Source: Nemophila menziesii (taxonomy: Eukaryota; Streptophyta; Magnoliopsida; Boraginales; Hydrophyllaceae). Taken from it: a stretch of DNA of 64,000 bases. Under the pieces are notes generated by a model, which ran no database searches, was not told where the DNA came from, and saw nothing but the letters and a program-made list of their open reading frames with translations. Positions 23,005 through 36,400 of the stretch are shown here, piece by piece. The stretch is taken from contig JARWIR010000014.1 of the NCBI GenBank assembly GCA_029959085.1, forward strand, positions 11,764,001 through 11,828,000, written 5' to 3'. The number at the start of each line of letters is the position of its first letter. Position 1 is the first letter of the stretch. Both the position numbers and the translations under genes were made by a program.

Positions 23005-25509
23005 ACGGTTGTTATAACCCTAAAGGACCCAAAATACGATATCCTAAAATTGTATAATAAATACAACCTAAAAGTCAACAAAACACACTCAAAACGTAAA
23101 ACAGATCATCTTAGATGGCGAAGCTATGTGTCGGTCCTAGAAGGCCCAACGCACTCAAAAAACATATATTATGTGCCCCATTCTGAAAAAATATGCGAAA
23201 GTTACCGAAAATCCTCCCAGGAATATCGAAAACCATAAAAACGGTTTGCAGAGTGTTTGGATGAAAGAAACAAGACAAAATCTTCACGTTATTATTCTTT
23301 CCATGGTTAGGGTTAGTGATTAAGGTTTTGGGATTAGGTTATAGGGTTTAGTATTTAGGGTTTGGGGTTTGTGGTTTATTTTTAGAGTTTATGGTTAGTA
23401 TTTAGGTCATACGGTGATGGATTAGTTATAGGTTATAAGGTAAAGGTTTTGTGTTTATGGTTTAGGGTATAACGTTAGAGTCTTTAGAAATTAGGGTTGA
23501 ATTTTACGGTTGGTATAACCCTAACGGACCCAAAATACGATATCCTAAAATAGTATATTAAAAACAACCTAAAATTCAACAAAACACATCTCAAAACGTA
23601 AAATAGATCATCTTAGATGGCGAAGTTATGTGTCGGTCCCAGAAGGTCCAACGCACTCAAAAAACATATATTATGTCCCCCATTATGAAAAAGTATGCGA
23701 AAGTTACCGAAAATCCTCCTGGAACTTCGAAAACCTTAAAAACGGTTTGCAGAGTGTTTGCATGAAAGAAACAAGCCAAAATCTTCACGTTATTATCCTT
23801 TCCATGGTTAGGTTAGTGATTAAGGTTTTAGGATTAGGGTATAGGGTTTAGTATTTAAGGTTTGGGGTTTGTGGTTTATTGTTAGAGTTTATGGTTAGTA
23901 TTTAGGGCATATGGTGATGGATTAGGTATATGTTATAAGGTTAGGGTTTTGGGTTTATGGTTTAGGGTATAACGTTAGAGACTTTAGAAATTAGGGCTGA
24001 ATGTTACGGTTGGTATAACCCTAACGGAACCAAAATACGATATCCTAAAATAGTATATTAAAAACAACCTAAAATTCAACAAAACACATCTCAAAACGTA
24101 AAATAGATCATCTTAGATGGCGAAGTTATGTGTCGGTCCCAGAAGGTCCAACGCACTCAAAAAACATATATTATGTCCCCCATTATGAAAAAGTATGCGA
24201 AAGTTACCGAAAATCCTCCTAGAACTTCGAAAACCTTAAAAACGGTTTGCAGAGTGTTTGCATGAAAGAAACAAGCCAAAATCTTCACGTTATTATCCTT
24301 TCCATGGTTAGGTTAGTGATTAAGGTTTTGGGATTAGGGTATAGGGTTTAGTATTTAAGGTTTGGGGTTTGTGGTTTATTGTTAGAGTTTATGGTTAGTA
24401 TTTAGGGCATATGGTGATGGATTAGGTATATGTTATAAGGTTAGGGTTTTGGGTTTATGGTTTAGGGTATAACGTTAGAGACTTTAGAAATTAGGGCTGA
24501 ATGTTACGGTTGGTATAACCCTAACGGACCCAAAATACGATATCCTAAAATAGTATATTAAAAACAACCTAAAATTCAACAAAACACATCTCAAAACGTA
24601 AAATAGATCATCTTAGATGGCGAAGTTATGTGTCGGTCCCAGAAGGTCCAACGCACTCAAAAAACATATATTATGTCCCCCATTATGAAAAAGTATGCGA
24701 AAGTTACCGAAAATCCTCCTGGAACTTCGAAAACCTTAAAAACGGTTTGCAGAATGTTTGCATGAAAGAAACAAGCCAAAATCTTCACGTTATTATCCTT
24801 TCCATAGTTAGGGTTAGTGATTAAGGTTTTGGGATTAGGTTATAGGGTTTAGTATTTAAGGTTTGGGGTTTGTGGTTTATTTTTAGAGTTTATGGTTAGT
24901 ATTTAGGTCATACGGTGATGGATTAGTTATAGGTTATAAGGTAAAGGTTTTGTGTTTATGGTTTAGGGTATAACGTTAGAGTCTTTAGAAATTAGGGTTG
25001 AATGTTACGGTTGGCATAACCCTAACGGACCCAAAATACGATATCCTAAAATAGTATATTAAAAACAACCTAAAAGTCAACAAAACACATCTCAAAACGT
25101 AAAACAGATCATCTTAGATGGAGAAGTTATGTGTCGGTCCTAGAAGGCGCAACGCACTCAAAAAACATACATTATGTGCCCCATTCTGAGAAAGTATGCG
25201 AAAGTTAGCAAAAAATCCTCCTGGGAACTTCGAAAATCTTAAAATCGGTTTGTAGAGTGTTTGGATGATAGAAACAAGCCAAAATCTTCACGTTATTATC
25301 TTTTCCATGGTTAGGGTTAGTGATTAAGGTTTTCGGATTAGGGTATAGGGTTTAGTATTTAGGGTTTGGGGTTTGTGGTTTATTGTTAGAGTTTATGGTT
25401 AGTATTTAGGTCATACGGTGATGGATTAGTTATAGGTTATAAGGTAAAGGTTTTGTGTTTATGGTTTAGGGTTTAACGTTAGAGACTTTAGAAATTAGGG
25501 TTGAATGTT
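23005..25509 (+). repeat. Higher-order block 7: 5 monomers A-C-C-D1-H
   Basis: Monomers start at 23005, 23506, 24006, 24506 and 25007. It is a copy of block 4 at offset 8503, including gaattttacgg and cctagaacttcg. The hybrid at 25007 has gatggagaagtt in place of gatggcgaagtt at 25122. Confidence 0.92.
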
Positions 25510-27011
25510 ACGGTTGTTATAACCCTAAAGGACCCAAAATACGATATCCTAAAATTGTGTAATAAATACAACCTAAAAGTCAACAAAACACACTCAAAAC
25601 GTAAAACAGATCATCTTAGATGGCGAAGCTATGTGTCGGTCCTAGAAGGCCCAACGCACTCAAAAAACATATATTATGTGCCCCATTCTGAAAAAATATG
25701 CGAAAGTTACCGAAAATCCTCCCAGGAATATCGAAAACCATAAAAACGGTTTGCAGAGTGTTTGGATGAAAGAAACAAGACAAAATCTTCACGTTATTAT
25801 TCTTTCCATGGTTAGGGTTAGTGATTAAGGTTTTGGGATTAGGTTATAGGGTTTAGTATTTAGGGTTTGGGGTTTGTGGTTTATTTTTAGAGTTTATGGT
25901 TAGTATTTAGGTCATACGGTGATGGATTAGTTATAGGTTATAAGGTAAAGGTTTTGTGTTTATGGTTTAGGGTATAACGTTAGAGTCTTTAGAAATTAGG
26001 GTTGAATGTTACGGTTGGTATAACCCTAACGGACCCAAAATACGATATCCTAAAATAGTATATTAAAAACAACCTAAAATTCAACAAAACACATCTCAAA
26101 ACGTAAAATAGATCATCTTAGATGGCGAAGTTATGTGTCGGTCCCAGAAGGTCCAACGCACTCAAAAAACATATATTATGTCCCCCATTATGAAAAAGTA
26201 TGCGAAAGTTACCGAAAATCCTCCTGGAACTTCGAAAACCTTAAAAACGGTTTGCAGAGTGTTTGCATGAAAGAAAGAAGCCAAAATCTTCACGTTATTA
26301 TCCTTTCCATGGTTAGGTTAGTGATTAAGGTTTTAGGATTAGGGTATAGGGTTTAGTATTTAAGGTTTGGGGTTTGTGGTTTATTGTTAGAGTTTATGGT
26401 TAGTATTTAGGGCATATGGTGATGGATTAGGTATATGTTATAAGGTTAGGGTTTTGGGTTTATGGTTTAGGGTATAACGTTAGAGACTTTAGAAATTAGG
26501 GCTGAATGTTACGGTTGGTATAACCCTAACGGAACCAAAATACGATATCCTAAAATAGTATATTAAAAACAACCTAAAATTCAACAAAACACATCTCAAA
26601 ACGTAAAATAGATCATCTTAGATGGCGAAGTTATGTGTCGGTCCCAGAAGGTCCAACGCACTCAAAAAACATATATTATGTCCCCCATTATGAAAAAGTA
26701 TGCGAAAGTTACCGAAAATCCTCCTGGAACTTCGAAAACCTTAAAAACGGTTTGCAGAGTGTTTGCATGAAAGAAACAAGCCAAAATCTTCACGTTATTA
26801 TCCTTTCCATAGTTAGGGTTAGTGATTAAGGTTTTGGGATTAGGGTATAGGGTTTAGTATTTAGGGTTTGGGGTTTGTGGTTTATTGTTAGAATTTATGG
26901 TTAGTATTTAGGTCATACGGTGATGGATTAGTTATAGGTTATAAGGTAAAGGTTTTGTGTTTATGGTTTAGGGTTTAACGTTAGAGACTTTAGAAATTAG
27001 GGTTGAATGTT
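25510..27011 (+). repeat. Higher-order block 8: trimer A-C-D2
   Basis: Monomers start at 25510, 26011 and 26511. It is a copy of block 5. The A unit has a private substitution attgtgtaat (G at 25559). The D2 unit has gttagaatttatgg where its relatives have gttagagtttatgg. Confidence 0.92.
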
Positions 27012-28013
27012 ACGGTTGTTATAACCCTAAAGGACCCAAAATACGATATCCTAAAATTGTATAATAAATACAACCTAAAAGTCAACAAAAGACACTCAAA
27101 ACGTAAAACAGATCATCTTAGATGGCGAAGCTATGTGTCGGTCCTAGAAGGCCCAACGCACTCAAAAAACATATATTATGTGCCCCATTCTGAAAAAATA
27201 TGCGAAAGTTACCGAAAATCCTCCCAGGAATATCGAAAACCATAAAAACGGTTTGCAGAGTGTTTGGATGAAAGAAACAAGACAAAATCTTCACGTTATT
27301 ATTCTTTCCATGGTTAGGGTTAGTGATTAAGGTTTTGGGATTAGGTTATAGGGTTTAGTATTTAGGGTTTGGGGTTTGTGGTTTATTTTTAGAGTTTATG
27401 GTTAGTATTTAGGTCATACGGTGATGGATTAGTTATAGGTTATAAGGTAAAGGTTTTGTGTTTATGGTTTAGGGTATAACGTTAGAGTCTTTAGAAATTA
27501 GGGTTGAATGTTACGGTTGGTATAACCCTAACGGACCCAAAATACGATATCCTAAAATAGTATATTAAAAACAACCTAAAATTCAACAAAACACATCTCA
27601 AAACGTAAAATAGATCATCTTAGATGGCGAAGTTATGTGTCGGTCCCAGAAGGTCCAACGCACTCAAAAAACATATATTATGTCCCCCATTATGAAAAAG
27701 TATGCGAAAGTTACCGAAAATCCTCCTGGAACTTCGAAAACCTTAAAAACGGTTTGCAGAGTGTTTGCATGAAAGAAACAAGCCAAAATCTTCACGTTAT
27801 TATCCTTTCCATAGTTAGGGTTAGTGATTAAGGTTTTGGGATTAGGGTATAGGGTTTAGTATTTAGGGTTTGGGGTTTGTGGTTTATTGTTAGAGTTTAT
27901 GGTTAGTATTTAGGTCATACGGTGATGGATTAGTTATAGGTTATAAGGTAAAGGTTTTGTGTTTATGGTTTAGGGTTTAACGTTAGAGACTTTAGAAATT
28001 AGGGTTGAATGTT
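27012..28013 (+). repeat. Higher-order block 9: dimer A-D2
   Basis: Monomers start at 27012 and 27513. This is the shortest block in the window and consists of the obligatory A and D2 pair with nothing between. The D2-A pair starting at 26511 is repeated at 27513, offset 1002. Confidence 0.92.
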
Positions 28014-29514
28014 ACGGTTGTTATAACCCTAAAGGACCCAAAATACGATATCCTAAAATTGTATAATAAATACAACCTAAAAGTCAACAAAAGACACTCA
28101 AAACGTAAAACAGATCATCTTAGATGGCGAAGCTATGTGTCGGTCCTAGAAGGCCCAACGCACTCAAAAAACATATATTATGTGCCCCATTCTGAAAAAA
28201 TATGCGAAAGTTACCGAAAATCCTCCCAGGAATATCGAAAACCATAAAAACGGTTTGCAGAGTGTTTGGATGAAAGAAACAAGACAAAATCTTCACGTTA
28301 TTATTCTTTCCATGGTTAGGGTTAGTGATTAAGGTTTTGGGATTAGGTTATAGGGTTTAGTATTTAGGGTTTGGGGTTTGTGGTTTATTTTTAGAGTTTA
28401 TGGTTAGTATTTAGGTCATACGGTGATGGATTAGTTATAGGTTATAAGGTAAAGGTTTTGTGTTTATGGTTTAGGGTATAACGTTAGAGTCTTTAGAAAT
28501 TAGGGTTGAATGTTACGGTTGGTATAACCCTAACGGACCCAAAATACGATATCCTAAAATAGTATATTAAAAACAACCTAAAATTCAACAAAACACATCT
28601 CAAAACGTAAAATAGATCATCTTAGATGGCGAAGTTATGTGTCGGTCCCAGAAGGTCCAACGCACTCAAAAAACATATATTATGTCCCCCATTATGAAAA
28701 AGTATGCGAAAGTTACCGAAAATCCTCCTGGAACTTCGAAAACCTTAAAAACGGTTTGCAGAGTGTTTGCATGAAAGAAACAAGCCAAAATCTTCACGTT
28801 ATTATCCTTTCCATGGTTAGGTTAGTGATTAAGGTTTTAGGATTAGGGTATAGGGTTTAGTATTTAAGGTTTGGGGTTTGTGGTTTATTGTTAGAGTTTA
28901 TGGTTAGTATTTAGGGCATATGGTGATGGATTAGGTATATGTTATAAGGTTAGGGTTTTGGGTTTATGGTTTAGGGTATAACGTTAGAGACTTTAGAAAT
29001 TAGGGTTGAATGTTACGGTTGGTATAACCCTAACGGACCCAAAATACGATATCCTAAAATAGTATATTAAAAACAACCTAAAATTCAACAAAACACATCT
29101 CAAAACGTAAAATAGATCATCTTAGATGGCGAAGTTATGTGTCGGTCCCAGAAGGTCCAACGCACTCAAAAAACATATATTATGTCCCCCATTATGAAAA
29201 AGTATGCGAAAGTTACCGAAAATCCTCCTGGAACTTCGAAAACCTTAAAAACGGTTTGCAGAGTGTTTGCATGAAAGAAACAAGCCAAATCGTCACGTTA
29301 TTATCCTTTCCATAGTTAGGGTTAGTGATTAAGGTTTTGGGATTAGGGTATAGGGTTTAGTATTTAGGGTTTGGGTTTTGTGGTTTATTGTTAGAGTTTA
29401 TGGTTAGTATTTAGGTCATACGGTGATGGATTAGTTATAGGTTATAAGGTAAAGGTTTTGTGTTTATGGTTTAGGGTTTAACGTTAGAGACTTTAGAAAT
29501 TAGGGTTGAATGTT
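28014..29514 (+). repeat. Higher-order block 10: trimer A-C-D2
   Basis: Monomers start at 28014, 28515 and 29015. The D2 unit is 500 bp because of ccaaatcgtcacg (usual form ccaaaatcttcacg), a combined deletion and substitution shared with the unit at 30971. Confidence 0.92.
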
Positions 29515-32500
29515 ACGGTTGTTATAACCCTAAAGGACCCAAAATACGATATCCTAAAATTGTATAATAAATACAACCTAAAAGTCAACAAAACACACTC
29601 AAAACGTAAAACAGATCATCTTAGATGGCGAAGCTATGTGTCGGTCCTAGAAGGCCCAACGCACTCAAAAAACATATATTATGTGCCCCATTCTGAAAAA
29701 ATATGCGAAAGTTACCGAAAATCCTCCCAGGAATATCGAAAACCATAAAAACGGTTTGCAGAGTGTTTGGATGAAAGAAACAAGACAAAATCTTCATGTT
29801 ATTATCCTTTCCATGGTTAGGGTTAGTGATTAAGGTTTTGGGGTTTGTGGTTTATTTTTAGAATTTATGGTTAGTATTTAGGTCATACGGTGATGGATTA
29901 GTTATAGGTTATAAGGTAAAGGTTTTGTGTTTATGGTTTAGGGTATAACGTTAGAGTCTTTAGAAATTAGGTTGAATGTTACGGTTGGTATAACCCTAAC
30001 GGACCCAAAATACGATATCCTAAAATAGTATATTAAAAACAGCCTAAAAGTCAACAAAACACATCTCAAAACGTAAAACAGATCATCTTAGATGGCGAAG
30101 CTATTTGTCGGTCCTAGAAGGCCCAACGCACTCAAAAAACATACATTATGTGCCCCATTCTGAGTAAGTATGCGAAAGTTAGCGAAAAATCCTCCTGGGA
30201 ACTTCGAAAATCTTAAAAACGGTTTGCAGTGTGTTTGGATGATAGAAACAAGCCAAAATCTTCACGTTATTATCTTTTCCATGGTTAGGGTTAGTGATTA
30301 AGGTTTTGGGATTAGGGTATAGGGTTTAGTATTTAGGGTTTGGGGTTTGTGGTTTATTGTTAGTATTTAGGGCATATGGTGATGGATTAGGTATATGTTA
30401 TAAGGTTAGGGTTTTGGGTTTATGGTTTAGGGTATAACATTAGAGACTTTAGAAATTAGGGCTGAATGTTACGGTTGGTATAACCCTAACGGACCCAAAA
30501 TACGATATCCTAAAATAGTATATTAAAAACAACCTAAAATTCAACAAAACACATATCAAAACGTAAAATAGATCATCTTAGATGGCGAAGTTATGTGTCG
30601 GTCCCAGAAGGTCCAACGCACTCAAAAAACATATATTATGTCCCCCATTATGAAAAAGTATGTGAAAGTTACCGAAAATCCTCCTGGAACTTCGAAAACC
30701 TTAAAAACGGTTTGCAGAGTGTTTGCATGAAAGAAACAAGCCAAAATCTTCACGTTATTATCCTTTCCATGGTTAGGTTAGTGATTAAGGTTTTAGGATT
30801 AGGGTATAGGGTTTAGTATTTAAGGTTTGGGGTTTGTGGTTTATTGTTAGAGTTTATGGTTAGTATTTAGGGCATATGGTGATGGATTAGGTATATGTTA
30901 TAAGGTTAGGGTTTTGGGTTTATGGTTTAGGGTATAACGTTAGAGACTTTAGAAATTAGGGCTGAATGTTACGGTTGGTATAACCCTAACGGACCCAAAA
31001 TACGATATCCTAAAATAGTATATTAAAAACAACCTAAAATTCAACAAAACACATCTCAAAACGTAAAATAGATCATCTTAGATGGCGAAGTTATGTGTCG
31101 GTCCCAGAAGGTCCAACGCACTCAAAAAACATATATTATGTCCCCCATTATGAAAAAGTATGCGAAAGTTACCGAAAATCCTCCTGGAACTTCGAAAACC
31201 TTAAAAACTGTTTGCAGAGTGTTTGCATGAAAGAAACAAGCCAAATCGTCACGTTATTATCCTTTCCATAGTTAGGGTTAGTGATTAAGGTTTTGGGATT
31301 AGGGTATAGGGTTTAGTATTTAGGGTTTGGGGTTTGTGGTTTATTGTTAGAGTTTATGGTTAGTATTTAGGTCATACGGTGATGGATTAGTTATAGGTTA
31401 TAAGGTAAAGGTTTTGTGTTTATGGTTTAGGGTTTAACGTTAGAGACTTTAGAAATTAGGGTTGAATGTTACGGTTGTTATAACCCTAAAGGACCCAAAA
31501 TACGATATCCTAAAATTGTATAATAAATACAACCTAAAAGTCAACAAAACACACTCAAAACGTAAAACAGATCATCTTAGATGGCGAAGCTATGTGTCGG
31601 TCCTAGAAGGCCCAACGCACTCAAAAAACATATATTATGTGCCCCATTCTGAAAAAATATGCGAAAGTTACCGAAAATCCTCCCAGGAATATCGAAAACC
31701 ATAAAAACGGTTTGCAGAGTGTTTGGATGAAAGAAACAAGACAAAATCTTCATGTTATTATCCTTTCCATGGTTAGGGTTAGTGATTAAGGTTTTGGGGT
31801 TTGTGGTTTATTTTTAGAGTTTATGGTTAGTATTTAGGTCATACGGTGATGGATTAGTTATAGGTTATAAGGTAAAGGTTTTGTGTTTATGGTTTAGGGT
31901 ATAACGTTAGAGTCTTTAGAAATTAGGTTGAATGTTACGGTTGGTATAACCCTAACGGACCCAAAATACGATATCCTAAAATAATATATTAAAAACAGCC
32001 TAAAAGTCAACAAAACACATCTCAAAACGTAAAACAGATCATCTTAGATGGCGAAGCTATTTGTCGGTCCTAGAAGGCCCAACGCACTCAAAAAACATAC
32101 ATTATGTGCCCCATTCTGAGTAAGTATGCGAAAGTTAGCGAAAAATCCTCCTGGGAACTTCGAAAATCTTAAAAACGGTTTGCAGTGTGTTTGGATGATA
32201 GAAACAAGCCAAAATCTTCACGTTATTATCTTTTCCATGGTTAGGGTTAGTGATTAAGGTTTTGGGATTAGGGTATAGGGTTTAGTATTTAGGGTTTGGG
32301 GTTTGTGGTTTATTGTTAGTATTTAGGGCATATGGTGATGGATTAGGTATATGTTATAAGGTTAGGGTTTTGGGTTTATGGTTTAGGGTATAACATTAGA
32401 GACTTTAGAAATTAGGGCTGAATGTTACGGTTGGTATAACCCTAACGGACCCAAAATACGATATCCTAAAATAGTATATTAAAAACAACCTAAAATTCAA

Positions 32501-32926
32501 CAAAACACATATCAAAACGTAAAATAGATCATCTTAGATGGCGAAGTTATGTGTCGGTCCCAGAAGGTCCAACGCACTCAAAAAACATATATTATGTCCC
32601 CCATTATGAAAAAGTATGTGTAAGTTACCGAAAATCCTCCTGGAACTTCGAAAACCTTAAAAACGGTTTGCAGAGTGTTTGCATGAAAGAAACAAGCCAA
32701 AATCTTCACGTTATTATCCTTTCCATGGTTAGGTTAGTGATTAAGGTTTTAGGATTAGGGTATAGGGTTTAGTATTTAAGGTTTGGGGTTTGTGGTTTAT
32801 TGTTAGAGTTTATGGTTAGTATTTAGGGCATATGGTGATGGATTAGGTATATGTTATAAGGTTAGGGTTTTGGGTTTATGGTTTAGGGTATAACGTTAGA
32901 GACTTTAGAAATTAGGGCTGAATGTT
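28515..32926 (+). repeat. Tandem duplication of one tetramer, offset 1956
   Basis: Units at 28515, 29015, 29515, 29981 and 30471 correspond to those at 30471, 30971, 31471, 31937 and 32427. The shared 34-bp deletion, ccaaatcgtcacg, ctgagtaagta and ataacattag prove common descent. The unit at 30471 belongs to both copies, as expected for a tandem duplication. Confidence 0.88.
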
Positions 32927-33427
32927 ACGGTTGGTATAACCCTAACGGACCCAAAATACGATATCCTAAAATAGTATATTAAAAACAACCGAAAATTCAA
33001 CAAAACACATCTCAAAACGTAAAATAGATCATCTTAGATGGCGAAGTTATGTGTCGGTCCCAGAAGGTCCAACGCACTCAAAAAACATATATTATGTCCC
33101 CCATTATGAAAAAGTATGCGAAAGTTACCGAAAATCCTCCTGGAACTTCGAAAACCTTAAAAACGGTTTGCAGAGTGTTTGCATGAAAGAAACAAGCCAA
33201 AATCTTCACGTTATTATCCTTTCCATAGTTAGGGTTAGTGATTAAGGTTTTGGGATTAGGGTATAGGGTTTAGTATTTAGGGTTTGGGGTTTGTGGTTTA
33301 TTGTTAGAGTTTATGGTTAGTATTTAGGTCATACGGTGATGGATTAGTTATAGGTTATAAGGTAAAGGTTTTGTGTTTATGGTTTAGGGTTTAACGTTAG
33401 AGACTTTAGAAATTAGGGGTGAATGTT
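29515..33427 (+). repeat. Two shortened A-B-C-D tetramers (about 1956 bp each)
   Basis: Monomers start at 29515, 29981, 30471, 30971, 31471, 31937, 32427 and 32927. This is the first appearance of the A-B-C-D tetramer that dominates the next 16 kb. Both A units are only 466 bp: they share a 34-bp deletion in the G-rich arm and a missing G in attaggttg. Both B units have ctgagtaagta and ataacattag. The shared lesions show that one tetramer was copied from the other. Confidence 0.93.
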
Positions 33428-36400
33428 ACGGTTGTTATAACCCTAAAGGACCCAAAATACGATATCCTAAAATTGTATAATAAATACAACCTAAAAGTCA
33501 ACAAAACACACTCAAAACGTAAAACAGATCATCTTAGATGGCGAAGCTATGTGTCGGTCCTAGAAGGCCCAACGCACTCAAAAAACATATATTATGTGCC
33601 CCATTCTGAAAAAATATGCGAAAGTTACCGAAAATCCTCCCAGGAATATCGAAAACCATAAAACCGGATTGCAGAGTGTTTGGATGAAAGAAACAAGACA
33701 AAATCTTCATGTTATTATCCTTTCCATGGTTAGGGTTAGTGATTAAGGTTTTGGGATTAGGTTATAGGGTTTAGTATTTAGGGTTTGGGGTTTGTGGTTT
33801 ATTTTTAGAGTTTATGGTTAGTATTTAGGTCATACGGTGATGGATTAGTTATAGGTTATAAGGTAAAGGTTTTGTGTTTATGGTTTAGGGTATAACGTTA
33901 GAGTCTTTAGAAATTAGGGTTGAATGTTACGGTTGGTATAACCCTAACGGACCCAAAATACGATATCCTAAAATAGTATATTAAAAACAGCCTAAAAGTC
34001 AACAAAACACATCTCAAAACGTAAAACAGATCATCTTAGATGGCGAAGCTATTTGTCGGTCCTAGAAGGCCCAACGCACTCAAAAAAACATACATTATGT
34101 GCCCCATTCTGAGAAAGTATGCGAAAGTTAGCGAAAAATCCTCCTGGGAACTTCGAAAATCTTAAAAACGGTTTGCAGTGTGTTTGGATGATAGAAACAA
34201 GCCAAAATCTTCACGTTATTATCTTTTCCACGGTTAGGGTTAGTGATTAAGGTTTTGGGATTAGGGTATAGGGTTTAGTATTTAGGGTTTGGGGTTTGTG
34301 GTTTATTGTTAGTATTTAGGGCATATGGTGATGGATTAGGTATATGTTATAAGGTTAGGGTTTTGGGTTTATGGTTTAGGGTATAACGTTAGAGACTTTA
34401 GAAATTAGGGCTGAATGTTACGGTTGGTATAACCCTAACGGACCCAAAATACGATATCCTAAAATAGTATATTAAAAACAACCTAAAATTCAACAAAACA
34501 CATCTCAAAACGTAAAATAGATCATCTTAGATGGCGAAGTTATGTGTCGGTCCCAGAAGGTCCAACGCACTCAAAAAACATATATTATGTCCCCCATTAT
34601 GAAAAAGTATGCGAAAGTTACCGAAAATCCTCCTAGAACTTCGAAAACCTTAAAAACGGTTTGTAGAGTGTTTGCATGAAAGAAACAAGCCAAAATCTTC
34701 ACGTTATTATCCTTTCCATGGTTAGGTTAGTGATTAAGGTTTTAGGATTAGGGTATAGGGTTTAGTATTTAAGGTTTGGGGTTTGTGGTTTATTGTTAGA
34801 GTTTATGGTTAGTATTTAGGGCATATGGTGATGGATAAGGTATATGTTATAAGGTTAGGGTTTTGGGTTTATGGTTTAGGGTATAACGTTAGAGACTTTA
34901 GAAATTAGGGCTGAATGTTACGGTTGGTATAACCCTAACGGACCCAAAATACGATATCCTAAAATAGTATATTAAAAACAACCTAAAATTCAACAAAACA
35001 CATCTCAAAACGTAAAATAGATCATCTTAGATGGCGAAGTTATGTGTCGGTCCCAGAAGGTCCAACGCACTCAAAAAACATATATTATGTCCCCCATTAT
35101 GAAAAAGTATGCGAAAGTTACCGAAAATCCTCCTGGAACTTCGAAAACCTTAAAAACGGTTTGCAGAGTGTTTGCATGAAAGAAACAAGCCAAAATCTTC
35201 ACGTTATTATCCTTTCCATAGTTAGGGTTAGTGATTAAGGTTTTGGGATTAGGGTATAGGGTTTAGTATTTAGGGTTTGGGGTTTGTGGTTTATTGTTAG
35301 AGTTTATGGTTAGTATTTAGGTCATACGGTGATGGATTAGTTATAGGTTATAAGGTAAAGGTTTTGTGTTTATGGTTTAGGGTTTAACGTTAGAGACTTT
35401 AGAAATTAGGGGTGAATGTTACGGTTGTTATAACCCTAAAGGACCCAAAATACGATATCCTAAAATTGTATAATAAATACAACCTAAAAGTCAACAAAAC
35501 ACACTCAAAACGTAAAACAGATCATCTTAGATGGCGAAGCTATGTGTCGGTCCTAGAAGGCCCAACGCACTCAAAAAACATATATTATGTGCCCCATTCT
35601 GAAAAAATATGCGAAAGTTACCGAAAATCCTCCCAGGAATATCGAAAACCATAAAACCGGTTTGCAGAGTGTTTGGATGAAAGAAACAAGACAAAATCTT
35701 CATGTTATTATCCTTTCCATGGTTAGGGTTAGTGATTAAGGTTTTGGGATTAGGTTATAGGGTTTAGTATTTAGGGTTTGGGGTTTGTGGTTTATTTTTA
35801 GAGTTTATGGTTAGTATTTAGGTCATACGGTGATGGATTAGTTATAGGTTATAAGGTAAAGGTTTTGTGTTTATGGTTTAGGGTATAACGTTAGAGTCTT
35901 TAGAAATTAGGGTTGAATGTTACGGTTGGTATAACCCTAACGGACCCAAAATACGATATCCTAAAATAGTATATTAAAAATAGCCTAAAAGTCAACAAAA
36001 CACATCTCAAAACGTAAAACAGATCATCTTAGATGGCGAAGCTATTTGTCGGTCCTAGAAGGCCCAACGCACTCAAAAAACATACATTATGTGCCCCATT
36101 CTGAGTAAGTATGCGAAAGTTAGCGAAAAATCCTCCTGGGAACTTCGAAAATCTTAAAAACGGTTTGCAGTGTGTTTGGATGATAGAAACAAGCCAAAAT
36201 CTTCACGTTATTATCTTTTCCATGGTTAGGGTTAGTGATTAAGGTTTTGGGATTAGGGTATAGGGTTTAGTATTTAGGGTTTGGGGTTTGTGGTTTATTG
36301 TTAGTATTTAGGGCATATGGTGATGGATTAGGTATATGTTATAAGGTTAGGGTTTTGGGTTTATGGTTTAGGGTATAACATTAGAGACTTTAGAAATTAG

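Larger units (their letters stand above)
11007..27512 (+). repeat. Large direct duplication of 15-16 monomers, offset 8503
   Basis: The units starting at 11507 through 18509 match those starting at 20010 through 27012 in order and length, and the preceding C units at 11007 and 19510 are also close. Rare markers travel together: gttagcgtttatgg (13999 and 22502 units), gaattttacgg, cctagaacttcg and gaaagaaagaagcc. Private changes seen include 15486 T/23989 A, 15825 C/24328 T, 16495 C/24998 T, 16619 C/25122 A and 17056 A/25559 G. Confidence 0.9.
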
